Made by a program: the position numbers and the translations under genes. DNA of 64,000 bases from Hoplostethus atlanticus (taxonomy: Eukaryota > Chordata > Actinopteri > Trachichthyiformes > Trachichthyidae): NCBI GenBank assembly GCA_034670405.1, contig JAXDDX010000306.1:62001-126000 (forward strand), in the 5' to 3' direction. A model generated the notes under the pieces. It saw only the letters and a program-made list of their open reading frames with translations, searched no databases and was not told where the DNA came from. Below, piece by piece: positions 10,680-23,614 of the stretch (within the stretch, counting starts at the first letter, position 1; each line of letters starts with the position of its first letter).

Positions 10680-13600
10680 TCACTTGCACAGGGTTGTTGT
10701 GTCCATATTCAAAAAGCGAATGTTCATTCTTGATTCAATTTCAAACCCCTTCAGTAACTGCAATGGAAGCGTTTATTTCATTAGTGATTCATTTACATTG
10801 ACGATGATGATGTGGTAATCTTTGAAAGTGGTCGTTTTCACTTTACACATCTTATAAAACGTGGGTCACCATATAGTAACTACAATTCCCACCAAATCAT
10901 TTAATACTGGCCATGTTAAGTATAATAACATATTTCAATAGACTTTCAAATTCAACGATTTGGTAAGAAAACAGCTGAAACATACAATTCATATATCACA
11001 TATATTTTGTGTACCGACCTTGAGGAAATGCTCAAATGTGATTCCCTCATAAAATTCATCAGGTTCCTGTGTGTGAAAAAGCAAATTACTGACACTGCCT
11101 GCACAAACAAGCAAAGAATCAAACTAAATATTATCTTGGCTATCTTGCCCATGATATACCATACCATGTGACCCATTGAAATACTGGCCACCTCCAACAT
11201 GGCAGCATCAGTAATGCCTTTGGCTGTTTCCTTTCCCAGCGCCCCACTTCGAGATAACAACTCCTCCACCACCTAGCCAGATGTGTTCAATAATGAAAAC
11301 AAAATCAACATTCATGACAGAGAAATGAATGATCAGACTCAAATCCCAGGGCTGGAAAAACCTGGGGGAATTAAACACACCCTCGCTCCTCCCTCATCAA
11401 CTACCATTGAGGTGTGCTTGACTCATTAATTTACCAGGGTGATGATGACCATAACAGAGTCAAGTTACTTTTTGCCTATTCTGAGTATTGCCACAGGTGA
11501 CTTGCAATGAAAGTATTACTATAATAAAATGTTATATTTAACACATGCTTGACAGATTGGCCATGCATGTGTGCAGGTTCAGTGAACTGCAGTCAATACA
11601 TGACAGACTGTTGCTGTGAATAGGAGTGTTGTGATGTTGTCTGGTTACATAAGGACTAGGGTTAGACAAAAGTATTGAAACTGTGACAGTGCAGTATTTC
11701 TGTCTGTAGATATGGTAGCAGAGGCTTACATGTCTGTATTCCTCCAGGGTTATTGTTCCATCATTGTCTGTGTCGTGCATGTTGAATAGGACTGTAGAGA
11801 AAAATGAAAAAGGATGACACAAAAACATTCTCCATTAGCACGGCTGTGCGAGGCTACTGATATCAGTTTTACAGTGTGGTGTTATCACTCCAGATTTCCA
11901 GAGATTTTATATAACCAAAAGAAGTACTTTTATGTGTTGTGAGTCAGCCATAGATAATGCCAACCATGTGATAATTTGTCTTAAGACACACATCTCAATT
12001 TCTCCCTCCTGATGCTCTCACGCTGTTCCTCTGTCATGTGCAGTGAAGGGGGCCTGAAATGGGACATAACCACCAGGAACTCCTCAAAGCCAATCTCCTG
12101 GACCGTCCCCTCCCCATTCTGTCGAAAGTTTCTTTAGAAATATAGAAAGAGCAAATCAAACTTCTACATAAAAACTCTTACTATTCCTCAATTTTATCCC
12201 ACACCATACTAAATTGGGGAATAGCTGCTTGTGACACAGCCAAGCAATACTATTTAGGGACTACACAGAATATTCAATTTCTTTTTTTGTGTATTTTGCG
12301 CTACAAAGATACATTACCTTCTGTCAAAGAAGGCCTCTACGATTTGGGAACGGATGGGATTGCATGCCAGATCTGGAATTGTGTTGAAATCATCTCTCCT
12401 TGAAGAACACAATAAACAATTTTAAGGAGTGGCACTGCGAATCATGGTACCATGAGTACTGATATGCAGATGCAAATGTTCAGGGACAAAACCTGTTAAC
12501 CAGGTTTCCATTTCAAAAGAAAGTGATTCATTTATGTGAACCAACTGATAAATGAAAATAATACACAATGCTGAAAACTAATGCTGACACTGGAAAGTAT
12601 ACACTACAGCATATGTTGAGGCACTTGTTTACATCAAGGTGTATTAGTGACTGAATACTTGAAGGTCAACTTACTGCAGAGTCTCTTCGTTGTGGCTCAA
12701 CTGCTTGAATCGTTTGTGCAGGATTCCGATCTGTTCAAATGAAACTAAGAATGGAGAACAGGAACAATTTTTAAGACAACCTATAGTGGCTTGCAGAACC
12801 AGATTATCAGCCTCTGCTTAATTAAGCCTGTGCAGGCCAAGGGTGACTCACAAATGAATTCATGTGCAAGCATAAGCAGGCTTTGAAATGCATCCAGAAA
12901 CAGGAAGCACAGCAACTACCACAAAATAGACAATTACTCAAAAACACTGCAAACCCATGGAGTATTAAGTATTTTAAAATTGTAATGCTAATATTTAGGT
13001 TGTTTGTTGAGAATTGTTGATACAATATGTCCCCTATTGTATGACAAAGGCAATAATTAAAGTGGAGGCACTGGAAACTTTCACATCAAAGGCAGATTTG
13101 GAAACCCCTTGCTTTGCAACTTGCTGTCTCTCTGTCTGCAACTATATATAGATCAAACTCATCGTTTTCATTGAATGTTATGGTTAAAATAAAAATAGTA
13201 AAATCAGAGGCACATGAAGGTATGGAGCTAGAAGGAAAAAAATCAACAGCTTTATAAGGCTTGTTCATTGACTCATCTCTTCCTGTGTATTCCCAAAGCT
13301 CAGTGTCTCATCCATTATTAACTGTGGCTTATTATTTAAACTTACATAAGGCACTGAGGAAAGTTGTTATCCTTCAAGCAACTTGCAGTGTAAATTATTT
13401 ATATACTGCACCAAAATAATGTTTTCCTAAGATTCAAGAGGTGCTGTATGATGACTTTCTAGCTCTATAATGATCATCGCGTTGCTATTCGTTTCAGTTT
13501 ACTACTAAACATAGTTGACATGATCTTGTAATGGTCTGTGTCTCCCCATGGGACCGAATTGGAACTACATGGACACTGCAGCTGCACGTTCAACTCCCCA

Positions 13601-13837
13601 AACTGTACCCATCTTACAGTATTTGTCTGATGGGATCTGAAAATCATATTAAACGTTTAAAGCCCAAGTGCGATTTGTGCCAATCAATGTCCAATAGCCC
13701 CCCCGTCCCACCAATATGCCACTGCAGAACCACTGCAAAAAAAAAAAGTAATGACGCATGAGTAGGTACTCACACCCCGTCTTTTCCGCCAGATCAAGGT
13801 ACTTGGGTTCACCAGGTAAGGATTGTAATGCGCCCAT
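10680..13837 (-). CDS. tesc: Tescalcin, complete in eight coding exons
   Basis: Tescalcin (CHP3) is an EF-hand protein that binds the Na+/H+ exchanger NHE1 and calcineurin at membranes. Exons, in order: 13774-13837, 12675-12744, 12318-12398, 11992-12131, 11730-11791, 11165-11272, 11019-11066, 10680-10757. All junctions are GT-AG with matching phases and give 651 bp, 216 residues (human 214). The N-terminus MGALQS fits an N-myristoylation signal. The EF-hand loop at residues 125-136 ([12 protein letters not shown]) keeps D125, D127, D129, G130, I132 and E136; the other EF-like regions lack full loops, as expected for the family. [18 protein letters not shown] and the ending [13 protein letters not shown] match tescalcin block by block. 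The start is the only ATG in frame with exon 1 near a CpG-containing region. tesc is convergent with the cytokine gene. Whether it is tesca or tescb is unknown. Confidence 0.93.
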
Positions 13838-14105
13838 ACCTCCAACAGCTTTTCCCACGACTTATCCAAACGCGACCCGATATGTACTAAACCTAACCTA
13901 CTGGAAGTGAAAGAACGATGGTTCAGAGGATCGTGTTTCGGTAACATTCATCTCCACCTTAATATTGTTTCTTATAGCCTATCAAGTCTTAGCTCACACC
14001 TCTTTGCGTTTATCTTTTCTCCCCGTCAGTCAGTCGCGAGGCAGGCTCCTATCATCCTCTGTACAGCGCCTACTTCCGCAACTACGGATCTGACGACGCC
14101 ACAGT
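13838..14105 (-). promoter_or_regulatory. tesc: Probable tesc promoter and 5' UTR region
   Basis: Immediately upstream of the tesc start codon, CpG dinucleotides are more frequent than in the flanks (for example 'aaacgcgacccga', 'cagtcgcgagg', 'ctgacgacgcc'). No clear TATA box. Promoter role is inferred from position. Confidence 0.4.
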
Positions 14106-15545
14106 GTTTGGAACAACAGGCTGTAGTTTGCATTATTCATGTAGACGTATTTACTTATTCAGTAATAGCGGCCATTTGTTTTTGTTTTTTTACTTAAGTG
14201 GGGCAGGAAACAAGCGTATTATTAAAGCTACACAGGAGCAAAGTATTTGTAGCCTAGATTTTAGAGAGGATGCCTGTTTCACCTCCAGTATTGGCAAAGT
14301 AAAACAATATACTGTAGCAAAGTACGCGATGGATTTGAAGACAACACAGTAGTGTTAAAATTAAAGCAGTTGTAATCTGTTCATACAGGTTTGCCTCAGC
14401 AGATCTCCTCTTGGGGAATGGTGTAGTAACCCTCTGATCAACCCAATTTACTGCTTTCTTGCAGTAAAAACCACATTATTATAACAGTTAAAGATCACAA
14501 ATCCGTAATACCAAGGGATTCAACAAGATTTTAGCCAGTATTTTTTAAATGAAGCACAGTAATAACAACCTTACTTGTAGCCCCTGCTTCACAAGGCAAT
14601 TAAGATGTAACCTGTACCACCCAGACTCTCCAGTGAACTCAATCCTGCATAATGTTTGCACAGTGTTTACATTTACAGCTGGCACATTATAAGGCCTACA
14701 ATATGCTTCCCAGATTGCTGACATTAACTGGTAGCCTACCCAACATATTGTGGCCACAAGGTAGCCAAACAGAACTATAAGCAGCCCAACAAAACAACGG
14801 CTTCAGGACTGGAGGAACAGATGTCATCCTTAATTAGGTATTTTACTTAGGTATTTCAATACTGTTTCATATGGAATTGTGCCACTATTCTGAAGTAGTG
14901 TACACCTTCAAATGTTTTAAAGCAAAATGTTTATGTCCTGAAGTGAAACAAATGTTTGCCAGTGGGACGAGTAGGCTCAAGTGAGTCAATGGGGTGAATA
15001 CCTTGACAAACTAGATTGCTATGTTATTGTAATTTTATATTTAACATAAAGTTAATGGATTTCCATTCCACTTAAAGTCTTTTGCATTGATTTCAGACCT
15101 AAAACAAGGTTAGCAAGAGCTTTGCAGAACAATAATGAATACAACTCTGTTGTTTAGGGTGAATCTAAACAAGGTTACATAATGAATCAAATAAAAAACA
15201 AGAATACATTAGGTGAAAACAAACCGTATAAAAGTCTGTAAAAAATATATGATAAAAAGTGATTTAAAGCTGCACAAGGCAATTTCACTCGCTGCCACAC
15301 GTTAATGTCATGTGAGAGATAATTGTTTGAATTGTGAGATTTCAATACCCGAAGTCATACAATGTTTCTTCAGTAAACTGCATACTCCTCTGACCTAAAT
15401 GTCTTCTTTGTGGGTGGTTGGGGTGGAGGTGGTGAAGAAAATCTTTTGTCAGCAGGTTTATCCATCATTGGTATGTCCAGTTTTCTCTAGACAGAGTGTT
15501 CACTCTCTGCTGTTTAGAAGAAAGTTCTGTATTTCGCCCTGAAGT
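14106..15545. other. Intergenic, nothing recognised
   Basis: Several short open frames but no recognised protein family, RNA or repeat. Confidence 0.5.
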
Positions 15546-15546
15546 T

Positions 15547-16565
15547 TTAATTCATCACTTCTTGTGCACAGAGAGTATTTTCCTCCAGTGACCATACCCA
15601 ACCCTGGAATTTAATATGGCAAATCCATGGTGTGTTAATCATGGGAGGTAAGATGCTCTTGCAGCACCACTTGTCATTTAGGCTGATAAGATTAAATGTA
15701 TTTTGCCAGCCTAAGCTCTTCTGGCCTGGTGTTCTGAATCCTAAAGGCCTGAGCAAAAGCCTGGTCACATAAGGTGCCAGGAGGGCCATGCCTGAGGATC
15801 TCAGGGTAAAATGCCCTGAGGTGTAGTTAAGGGCTAGACAAAAATCAATTCTAAAACTTAAGAGGTGACAACTGACCCTGAAATAGGGGTCAGGTGATAG
15901 GAGTTTACTCTTTGTCAATATCCTAGCAGAATAATTCTGCAATCTGGGGTCATGCAACAGGTTGTCATTTGAGAAAGAAAAACAAGGCATGTATAAACCA
16001 CGTATAACAATGTTTAACAATCTATCAGCATTGTTAAAAGACATGCCAGTCTGATCTGTTCCTAAGCTGCAAACATGTTTGAACCAGCTTTTAGTATGTT
16101 GCTCATTGTTTAAATGTGAATCAAATATAATTCAAATTCTTAGATATAGCCTTGATCTACAGTGATAAAGGTATCGGTAAAGCTGAAATTGTCTAGACAT
16201 GTTCAGGGCCAATAACAAGGACATCACTGTTGTCAGAATTTAGCCGAAGGAAAGGAAAGGAAACGCTATGTCAACTAATAATATAGCCAAGGGGTAACAT
16301 ATAAGGAGAACAGTATCACCCCAAGAAGCTTTGGGGCACACCACTACTAATCAATAAAACAGAAAAAAGAAAGTGACCACTGAAGACTACAAGTTTTCTG
16401 CTTGAAAGGTAAGATGAGAAGCAGTCCGTGGCAGTACCAGAAATGCCTACCCAGTCACTTAATCCAGGAGCACAAGCAGTTATGGTGAAGGCTGTAATTA
16501 GGTCAAACAGCACTAATGCAGAGTACTTGCAGAATCTGCATTTATCATTGAAAGTTTCCAAAAAT
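15547..16565 (-). mobile_element. Decayed CR1/L2-group LINE, reverse transcriptase and C-terminal part
   Basis: Minus-strand frames at 16316-16561 carry reverse-transcriptase blocks (ALVLFDLITAF, LSDWVGISGTATDCFSSYLS, SSGVPQ). Frames at 15547-16044 carry the usual LINE C-terminal block (SARILTKSKLL, LSFRIDF, LRSSGMALLAPYVTRL). The order fits one element with several frame breaks; it is not functional. Confidence 0.7.
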
Positions 16566-17504
16566 GTTATTTCTTTCCACCACCTCTTGGAGTTATTTTG
16601 ATACTGTTTAACCCAAAAGCATTTTAATGGGGCTGTAATTATTAAGGACGTGTATCAAGGCAGATTTGTTTTTTCAGGAGAGCCTAACACTTTTAAAATA
16701 TGCAGGAACACAGCAAATGTTATTCACGGAGAACAAACTTGTCTTATAGGCCTCACAGCCCATTTGAGGAACTGTAGAGTGTAAGAGCTCATTTTTCAAA
16801 CACCCACCCTTAAACTGAATTCACATAAGTCATTCTTATGATATTGAACAGTTCAGTGATTTTTTTATGAAAACAAAGAACTGTCTTTCACAGTAAAACC
16901 AGAAACCAGTGATTTTATGAAGATACTGTTCTATAAACAATCAACGAGAAGTTGAGTTTTTATTCCAAAATGAGCCTTATTGCATAGTTATACTCAAAGT
17001 TCCAATCTGAAAGTGTAACTATATGCCCAGAAAATTATCATGCCCAGGGTACTATCAGTCTTCAAAAAGTCAGTTTCCTATACAGCATCAAAGCCTGTTG
17101 ATGATAGTGCTGGCTCTCTTTGTCTAGCTTTGAGAAAAACATGTACACATATATTGACTAAACTATCAACAATCATAGAAATAACAAAGCTAAATTCAGT
17201 TTGGGGTCAGAAGGTCACATACTGAATGTAATAGCATTTCTCTATAGTCGTAACAAGATTATTGATTAAAATGTGCAGTATTAAGGTAGACCACATGGTG
17301 GTAGCATTTTATCAATGTTATCCAACAGGCTAAATGTCAGTTTGTTTTGTTTTTGTCAGAGCAGGGGGCGGTATATTAGGATGTGTCATGGTTTATACCT
17401 GATACCTATGTATGCCTAATGTATTGTTAATCACAGTGATATGGTGCTAATTGTAACACTTTCATGGATGTAAATTGTCAACAAGACAAGATCCTAAGAT
17501 CTGA
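16566..17504. other. Intergenic, nothing recognised
   Basis: AT-rich sequence without recognisable coding or repeat content. Confidence 0.45.
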
Positions 17505-17818
17505 GTTAAGACTGTGGAATAGCTTTCCTTGAAACATCAGATCAGCGGAATCAGCTGAAACTCTTCAAAACTTGTCTTAAAACCTATTTTTAACCGTTGG
17601 CTTTTCACCATGTCTGACGTATTCTTCTATACTCTGTTAATCTTATGTTGCCCTTTTAACCACACTTTTAATTCCCTTACATCCTATATGTTTCTATTGG
17701 TGTTCCGTGCTCTGCTTCCTTTCTCCCTGCTTTGTAACCCCCGTATTTTGTAAAGCCCTTTGGTACTGACTGGTGGTGTGTTTTTAAAGCACTGTATAAA
17801 GAAAGTTGACTTGACTTT
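17505..17818 (+). mobile_element. 3' end of a CR1/L2-group LINE
   Basis: It opens with a decayed LINE C-terminal block (RLWNS-like, 'gtggaatagctttcc') followed by a frame resembling FKTCLKTYF. It ends in a LINE-type tail, 'tgtaaagccctttgg' then 'aagttgacttgactt'. Confidence 0.6.
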
Positions 17819-18565
17819 TTGAGGCTGCAAAAGATTGTTTACATATATTCATGGATTACCTATTCTGTTTATTTTTTATTTTTTTTTAAAGTCAAACTCT
17901 TCATGATTATTTATGAATATACCAAACACTGTGATGGTCAAATTGATTAGTCAGCAGGAGAGACACATCTTTGAAGATTATATGCCTCTTGTAATATTTA
18001 GCCATTTTCTTGTGTTCAAGTAACCCTGGCCTGGGGCAGAAAATGTGTGTGCTCACTGTCTCTGCCAATGAGAAGCTGAAACTACTTTGTTCTGTTTTTT
18101 TGTCACCATTTTTACAACAGCAGGATTATGTAGATGCATTCAATTATGTTCCTGAGGCTTACTATCTTGGTGTTATCATTTTACCATCGTCTTTGAACAG
18201 GTGCTGCAATGTTGCAGCAACTCTTTACATTAGCATTGCGAGAAGACAGCAACTACAATGCAGTACCATTAGAAGCTAGCTTAAAATGACAACATTAACG
18301 TAATGCCAAGAGCTGTCTTTTTATTATCTTTTTGGTTGTGACTCTTTTGTCATTTCTTTGGTCATTTTGTTTAGATACTTACAAAGACAGAACAAAGACA
18401 GCTGCAGATGTAATGTCTAATTTATGATAATGTTAAGCTGGCAATCAAGGTGTCATATTGAGAAGAATGGATAAATAGGCCTAAAATGACTAACACTGAA
18501 TCCCTATTTGGTTTGAATAAGTGTTCAGGATAATGTGCATAAAGCAATTGTTAACACAGGACATG
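17819..18565. other. Intergenic, nothing recognised
   Basis: A short open frame at 18010-18279 has no recognisable similarity. Nothing else seen. Confidence 0.4.
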
Positions 18566-18568
18566 TTA

Positions 18569-18780
18569 GGTTAAGTTCATTTGTATAGCCCTTAATCACA
18601 TTTACAGTCTCAAAGCGCTTCACAATGCCCACATTGTGAAAAAATAAATGAAAACGACCTTACACCCTCAATGAGAACAAGGAGTAACTCCAATGAAAAC
18701 CTCATTAGTAAAAATTATGGCAGAAACCTTGGTAAGGGCCTCACAGAGAGGGGTCCGCCTCACATGTGCCCAAATTTTCT
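18569..18780 (-). mobile_element. LINE 3' tail, same family as the copy ending at 52,560
   Basis: 'catttgtatagcccttaatc' and 'acagtctcaaagcgcttcac' are the reverse complement of the tail near 52500-52555. The rest ('ggtaagggcctcacagagag') is typical of fish LINE 3' UTRs. Confidence 0.65.
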
Positions 18781-18865
18781 TGTTTTGGTCAAGATTCTGG
18801 CAGCAGGATTTTCTTCGAGTTTAAGATTTTTGATGCTAGCATTTAGTAAACCTGAGAACAGCGGG

Positions 18866-18960
18866 GCTGCACGATTATCACAAAAATTGTAATTGCCGAT
18901 TAATTCCTATGATATTGTAATTGCGAATATAATTTTGATTGATAGAATTGCAATTAAATA
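18866..18960 (+). mobile_element. hAT-like DNA transposon end, fragment
   Basis: 'ggggctgcacgattatcaca' followed by 'attgtaattgcgaa' resembles the start of a common fish hAT family. The other end was not found. Confidence 0.4.
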
Positions 18961-20440
18961 CATATTTTGTTTCCAACTGCATGTCCTGTATTCTGTATAA
19001 ACAACCAAAACAAATCAAGACAATAACGGATATTTAGTGATGTAAACCCCAGGCAGACAGTGCGGCTCTCAAACCTTGAGCAGTGGCCTCTCCTGTATGA
19101 TCTTGGGCAAAGTATGCTGTTTGCAGGCATCTGCTTTTTAGCGTAAAATCATGGTGATGATGTGGTTCCATAGTTCTACTCAACCAGAAATCAGTTGTGG
19201 TCGCATATTTGCCAACTATGCACCACATTGCCTTGTGGTTCACCAAAGTCCACATTACAAAACTCTGAGGTCATATGGTTGTGGAAGATGCAATGTGTTG
19301 TTTCTATTAGATCTGCATAGGGCAGTGAGTGTTAGGAACAAAATTGAAAATACTTAAATAATTTTGTCCTAAGGCATACGTTGAATACGTTTATTTGTAT
19401 TTGATTGTTTTCCTGCTTTGGTAATTTAATCCCCTGCCCCAAATCTGTTTTGCAGATTAGTTTTGGCTGTGATGTTGCAGAGAAACCAGTCTGTAGGAAA
19501 TAGCAAATATTTCAATTTTTTTTCAATGTTGTCCTTGTTTAGCATAAAACAAAATGTAAGAATTTTGAGTTACGTGTCATGTGAAACCAATTCATTTACC
19601 ATTTACACTGGCTGTATTTTTCTGATCTTTAGTGTCACTATTACCATAGAACCAAACTATGCTTTCCATTTCATCTTCACAACAAAGAGTCATCTGATTT
19701 TTACATGAAAGCAAACAAGCAATACAAAACTGAGAAAGGCAATAGAGGTAAGGTTGAAAGATAATATTTATATGGTCCTGGACTGTTTTATTTTATACTG
19801 CTACCAGGTTCCCACTGTTGAAGCATTATAAATATGAATGGCCTGTCTAGCCTGTGTCAGTGAGAGACTTTGAATCGTGAAGCCCAGAAACTGTCTGACG
19901 TGGTTTAATTCTCTGCAAGCCAATGAGTCCTGACAGCTGAGGGTAGAAGAGAATGTTACAAGTGGCAGAGGTCAATCAGTTTAGGACATGTTCATTCATT
20001 TTCATTGTTGCGCAGGCATTGATGCATAATACAGATCGAATCTGGTCTGAAAAACAGCAAATCTTTTTTACTCTGTCCTTGAAATGTTCTTTCCTTTGAA
20101 ATTCATTCAGTCACTTGTTGCATGTAGTGTTTCTCTGTGTGTAATGATTACTGACCCCACCATGTTTGATGGCTTGAAATGGATTTGAATACAGGTTCTA
20201 CTGGGCAGCCTGTGCCTGTTTTGCATGCACAGTGGCTTCTGTGGGCGAAGGAGTTGACAGGGCGCCGCAGTGCTGCCTCTAGCTCTCAGACAACAGCTGT
20301 TCAGAAAGAGCAGACGTCCTGGGGGTGCTGAGACGTGTCTCACTTTTTCTCCATCTCTTTTTTCACCTGTCTGTCTCTTTCTTTCATCATACAGACATAG
20401 AGTAGACACACATGTGACACACAATGTGTCCCTCTACAGG
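18961..20440. other. Intergenic, nothing recognised
   Basis: No supported exon or repeat. Confidence 0.45.
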
Positions 20441-20442
20441 CA

Positions 20443-20447
20443 CACGT

Positions 20448-20486
<39 letters not shown>

Positions 20487-20507
20487 CACACGCACACGTA
20501 CACGCAC

Positions 20508-20538
<31 letters not shown>
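20443..20538. repeat. (CA)n dinucleotide microsatellite with CG/AT interruptions
   Basis: Almost pure CA repeat. Overlapping open frames rich in His/Thr or Cys/Val are artefacts of the repeat. Confidence 0.95.
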
Positions 20539-20539
<1 letters not shown>

Positions 20540-20540
<1 letters not shown>

Positions 20541-21366
20541 TACACATACACGATCTCTCTTGCTCTTACACACAAGGGTTTGACAAATTTGCCTGTGTTC
20601 AGAACACCCAGAATAAACCAGATTTAACTGCATATGGTTTCTATAATTGAACTTAAATCCACAGTTTGTTCTTCAGGCTTGGAAAGATGTTTTTGAAAAA
20701 TAATTAACAGCATGAATGAAAATGAAATGGTCTTTTCTTTGAAATTCTCCAGCATAGCAGACACAGTTCCCTTATGTGAATATGTGCCTTTGTGTCAGAA
20801 GGCACCAATTGTTATTGCAATGGTTCCTGTATCTTAGTTACAGGAAGTGGGTGCAATAGCTTCCACATCCATTTGTCTGTTTTCCCCTTGCAATGCATAG
20901 AAAACTAGTTTTTGCTGAGTCATTTTGTTCACACCCTAGGAACTTCTTGTACAATATTTTTCTTGCAAATGTAATCACAAATGTTATGTCAGTGACATCT
21001 TAGTATGCTGTTACAATATCACAGTGTTTGAATTTACTTTTTTTCACTCCACAGACAAATTCATTAAAGGAGTGATAATCTATGAACAACCTGTGTTACC
21101 TCAGAAGACAGTAATCAATTGGTCTAAAATGTTGTGTCTCACAACAGTGCCTTAGAGAACTGTGAAGTTAATCCACATTTCTGCACACAATTTACACTGT
21201 TTCGAAGTCAAAGGAGATAGTCAAAGAATGTTGCTTATAATTAATACATGACAGATTTCTGAATGGTCATCTCAAATGAATATACATACATACATACATA
21301 ATGCATGCATAACATGCATGTCATACATTTATATAATTGGGTCTACCTTCTGAAAGAAATCACCTT
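20540..21366. other. Intergenic, nothing recognised
   Basis: AT-rich; ends in a short CATA repeat near 21284-21300. Confidence 0.4.
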
Positions 21367-21368
21367 TA

Positions 21369-23612
21369 CAGTTTTTTTCGATTGCTTTGACTCAATTTGC
21401 ACAACAGAGTTTCAAAGTGCAAAACTCAAAATGCAAAGTGCCAAACTGACTTTCAAAATTCATACTCTAAGACACTACATCCTATGCTGACATACAAAGT
21501 GCAAAACTCTAAATCATCTGCTCCATCCTCAGAGTACAGCCTCCTAACATTACAACAATGTTCAAATGCTTATTACTACAAAGCAGATCACTGAATCAAT
21601 TCAACAGGCGTTTGTAGTCATGTCTCATCACTTCCAGCAACCTTGCCCAGGTTAGTAGCATTGCAACACAATTGATAATCTCTTCACCACTACATAAAAG
21701 GCTGCTTAGAAACCTGAATGGCAGTTTCTGATAACATGTAGCAGGCCGATGAGGTTGGCAATGAAGGACGGGGTCATCGATGGGGTCGCGGTCATGGCCA
21801 AGCAGTCAGAAGGCATGCAGTTGTGTCAAAGAAAATTTGAGAGGTCTAGGAAGAAGATTTTACCAACGCTGCCTTGCAAATGAAGATATCAGATGCGACG
21901 TACATGAAATTCTGTGGCCAAATGCAGCAGAGAGGCAAAATGCTGCTTACAGTTTTTTACAATCGTTTTCACACTTGTCTCAATACCATGTCCACTTTTT
22001 CAAAACACTTAACACATTCACCATATCAGTAGACTATGTGAACTAAACTGTGTATACTTTTGCATTGCTTTGATACAAGAGGCATTCAATCACCACTTCT
22101 TCCTCTCTCAGTCAGTGTTCACCACCAGCAAGATTCTGTACAACTACAGCAAATTTTGCAGACATTTAGATACTCTGTTGAAAACAGTTAACTTTCAGTT
22201 CAAAACCCAACAAAATTCTGATCACTGTGGATGGAAATATGTTGCATTTTGACAGACAAATGAAACTATACGCTTGAAATACGTAAGACAGATTATTCTG
22301 ATTTTAGCAGAAAGTTTATTCAGTTTATTCAGTTTGTAGCCTTGTTACCATCTATACAAAAGTTGTCATACTTGCATTGAAATGTGCATGTATATAGGGA
22401 AAATATTGCTAATTGGTATTTTTTGTTATTGATTGTAATGTATTTTGAGTAATTGATTTTATTGTATTTTTCTTTTCTGAACTACAGTATATTGCACTGT
22501 GAGAACAAATGGCAAAATATAGTAAACCCCCTGAAGAATACTGTTGCTTTTGTAATTTGTTTCTTTATCATATATTGTTTTACATTACACAGTAAAGATT
22601 GTTCTGGGTTTCCGATACAGTAAAACATTCATTCATTTACAGTTTACTGTAAATTTACCACACTCAGTCATGACATCTATTGTGAGAGGCAAACCAACAG
22701 ATCAAAAGTTTCTTTAGCTGCTTGGCTTGAAATATTTGTGGATGCTAAAATAGAGGAAAGGGAAACACATAATATATGTATTTTGCAATGCTCCAAGTTG
22801 TCTGTGTTTTTTAGTTCATTGTACATTGAGTGATAAAGTAGTCTTATGGGAGAAAGCATATGCTATAGTTCAGCAGCATGAGTCACTTTTGGGTGAAATA
22901 TGAAGTGTTTTGGTGGTTGAAGTGCATTTTGCACCAAAGGTTAACTGATGTGCTCAGGTGTGTGTTTCAAAAGCACACTGTGTGAAGAGTTTTGAAGAAG
23001 TGGACATGGTATTGAGACAAGTGTGAAAACTATTGTAAAACACTGTAAGCACTGAAATGCATTTATGTTGTTTTTTTTACTGTAAAGTTTTTTGTTACTG
23101 TAACTTTTGTTTTTGTTTTTACTGTAAAATTCAGTTGAGTTTACTGCATTACTGTATGATTTCTTTCATATAGTAATCTACTGTAATCTAATATTTGTAT
23201 ATATAGTTTGTCTTACATAAAAACACAAGCTATATATATATATATACTGCAGTCTATCACAAAGGATCACAGGGGATGCTTGCTGTACTTCATTTGAATT
23301 ACTTATGAGGAAATGACCCTTGCATTGTCTTTTTTGATGACAATTATTTAGTGTTTGACAGCATTATTTGATAATGGCCATTGTATTTGAAAATGCACCA
23401 ATAATTAAACTTCAACGATGAACATATCCAATGTTCTGGTGCTATGATAAAGTTTTGCATATAATAGTCTCTCATTTGACACTGGTATTTATATTTTGCA
23501 TGCTATATTAGATTTTGAACCCAAAATGAGCAGTATAGCATTCTGTGTTAAGAGTTTTGCAAATTGAAACTCTGTTGTGCAAATTGAGTCAAAGCAATCG
23601 AAAAAAAAACTG
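21369..23612. mobile_element. Outer Tc1/mariner-like TIR element, 2.24 kb
   Basis: The ends are inverted copies: left begins CAGTTTTTTTCGATTGCTTT and the right end is its complement, similar for about 50 bp, with 'gactcaatttgcacaacaga' in both. Each end is flanked by TA (21367-21368, 23613-23614), the Tc1/mariner target duplication. An Arg/Gly-rich frame near 21760-21830 may be what is left of a transposase N-terminus. It is non-autonomous and interrupted by the inner element at 21950-23045. Confidence 0.75.
21950..23045. mobile_element. Inner TIR element, 1.10 kb, nested in the outer one
   Basis: Left end CAGTTTTTTACAATCGTTTT pairs with the right end 'gtgaaaactattgtaaaaca', and 'gtctcaataccatgtccact' is shared inverted, over about 60 bp. 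TA flanks both ends (21948-21949, 23046-23047). Its TIRs differ from the outer element's but start the same way, so it is a related family. No transposase frame seen. Confidence 0.75.
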
Positions 23613-23614
23613 TA

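Noticed and set aside
20270-20650. Open frames on both strands rich in His/Thr or Cys/Val
   Set aside because: They translate the (CA)n microsatellite and have no independent support.
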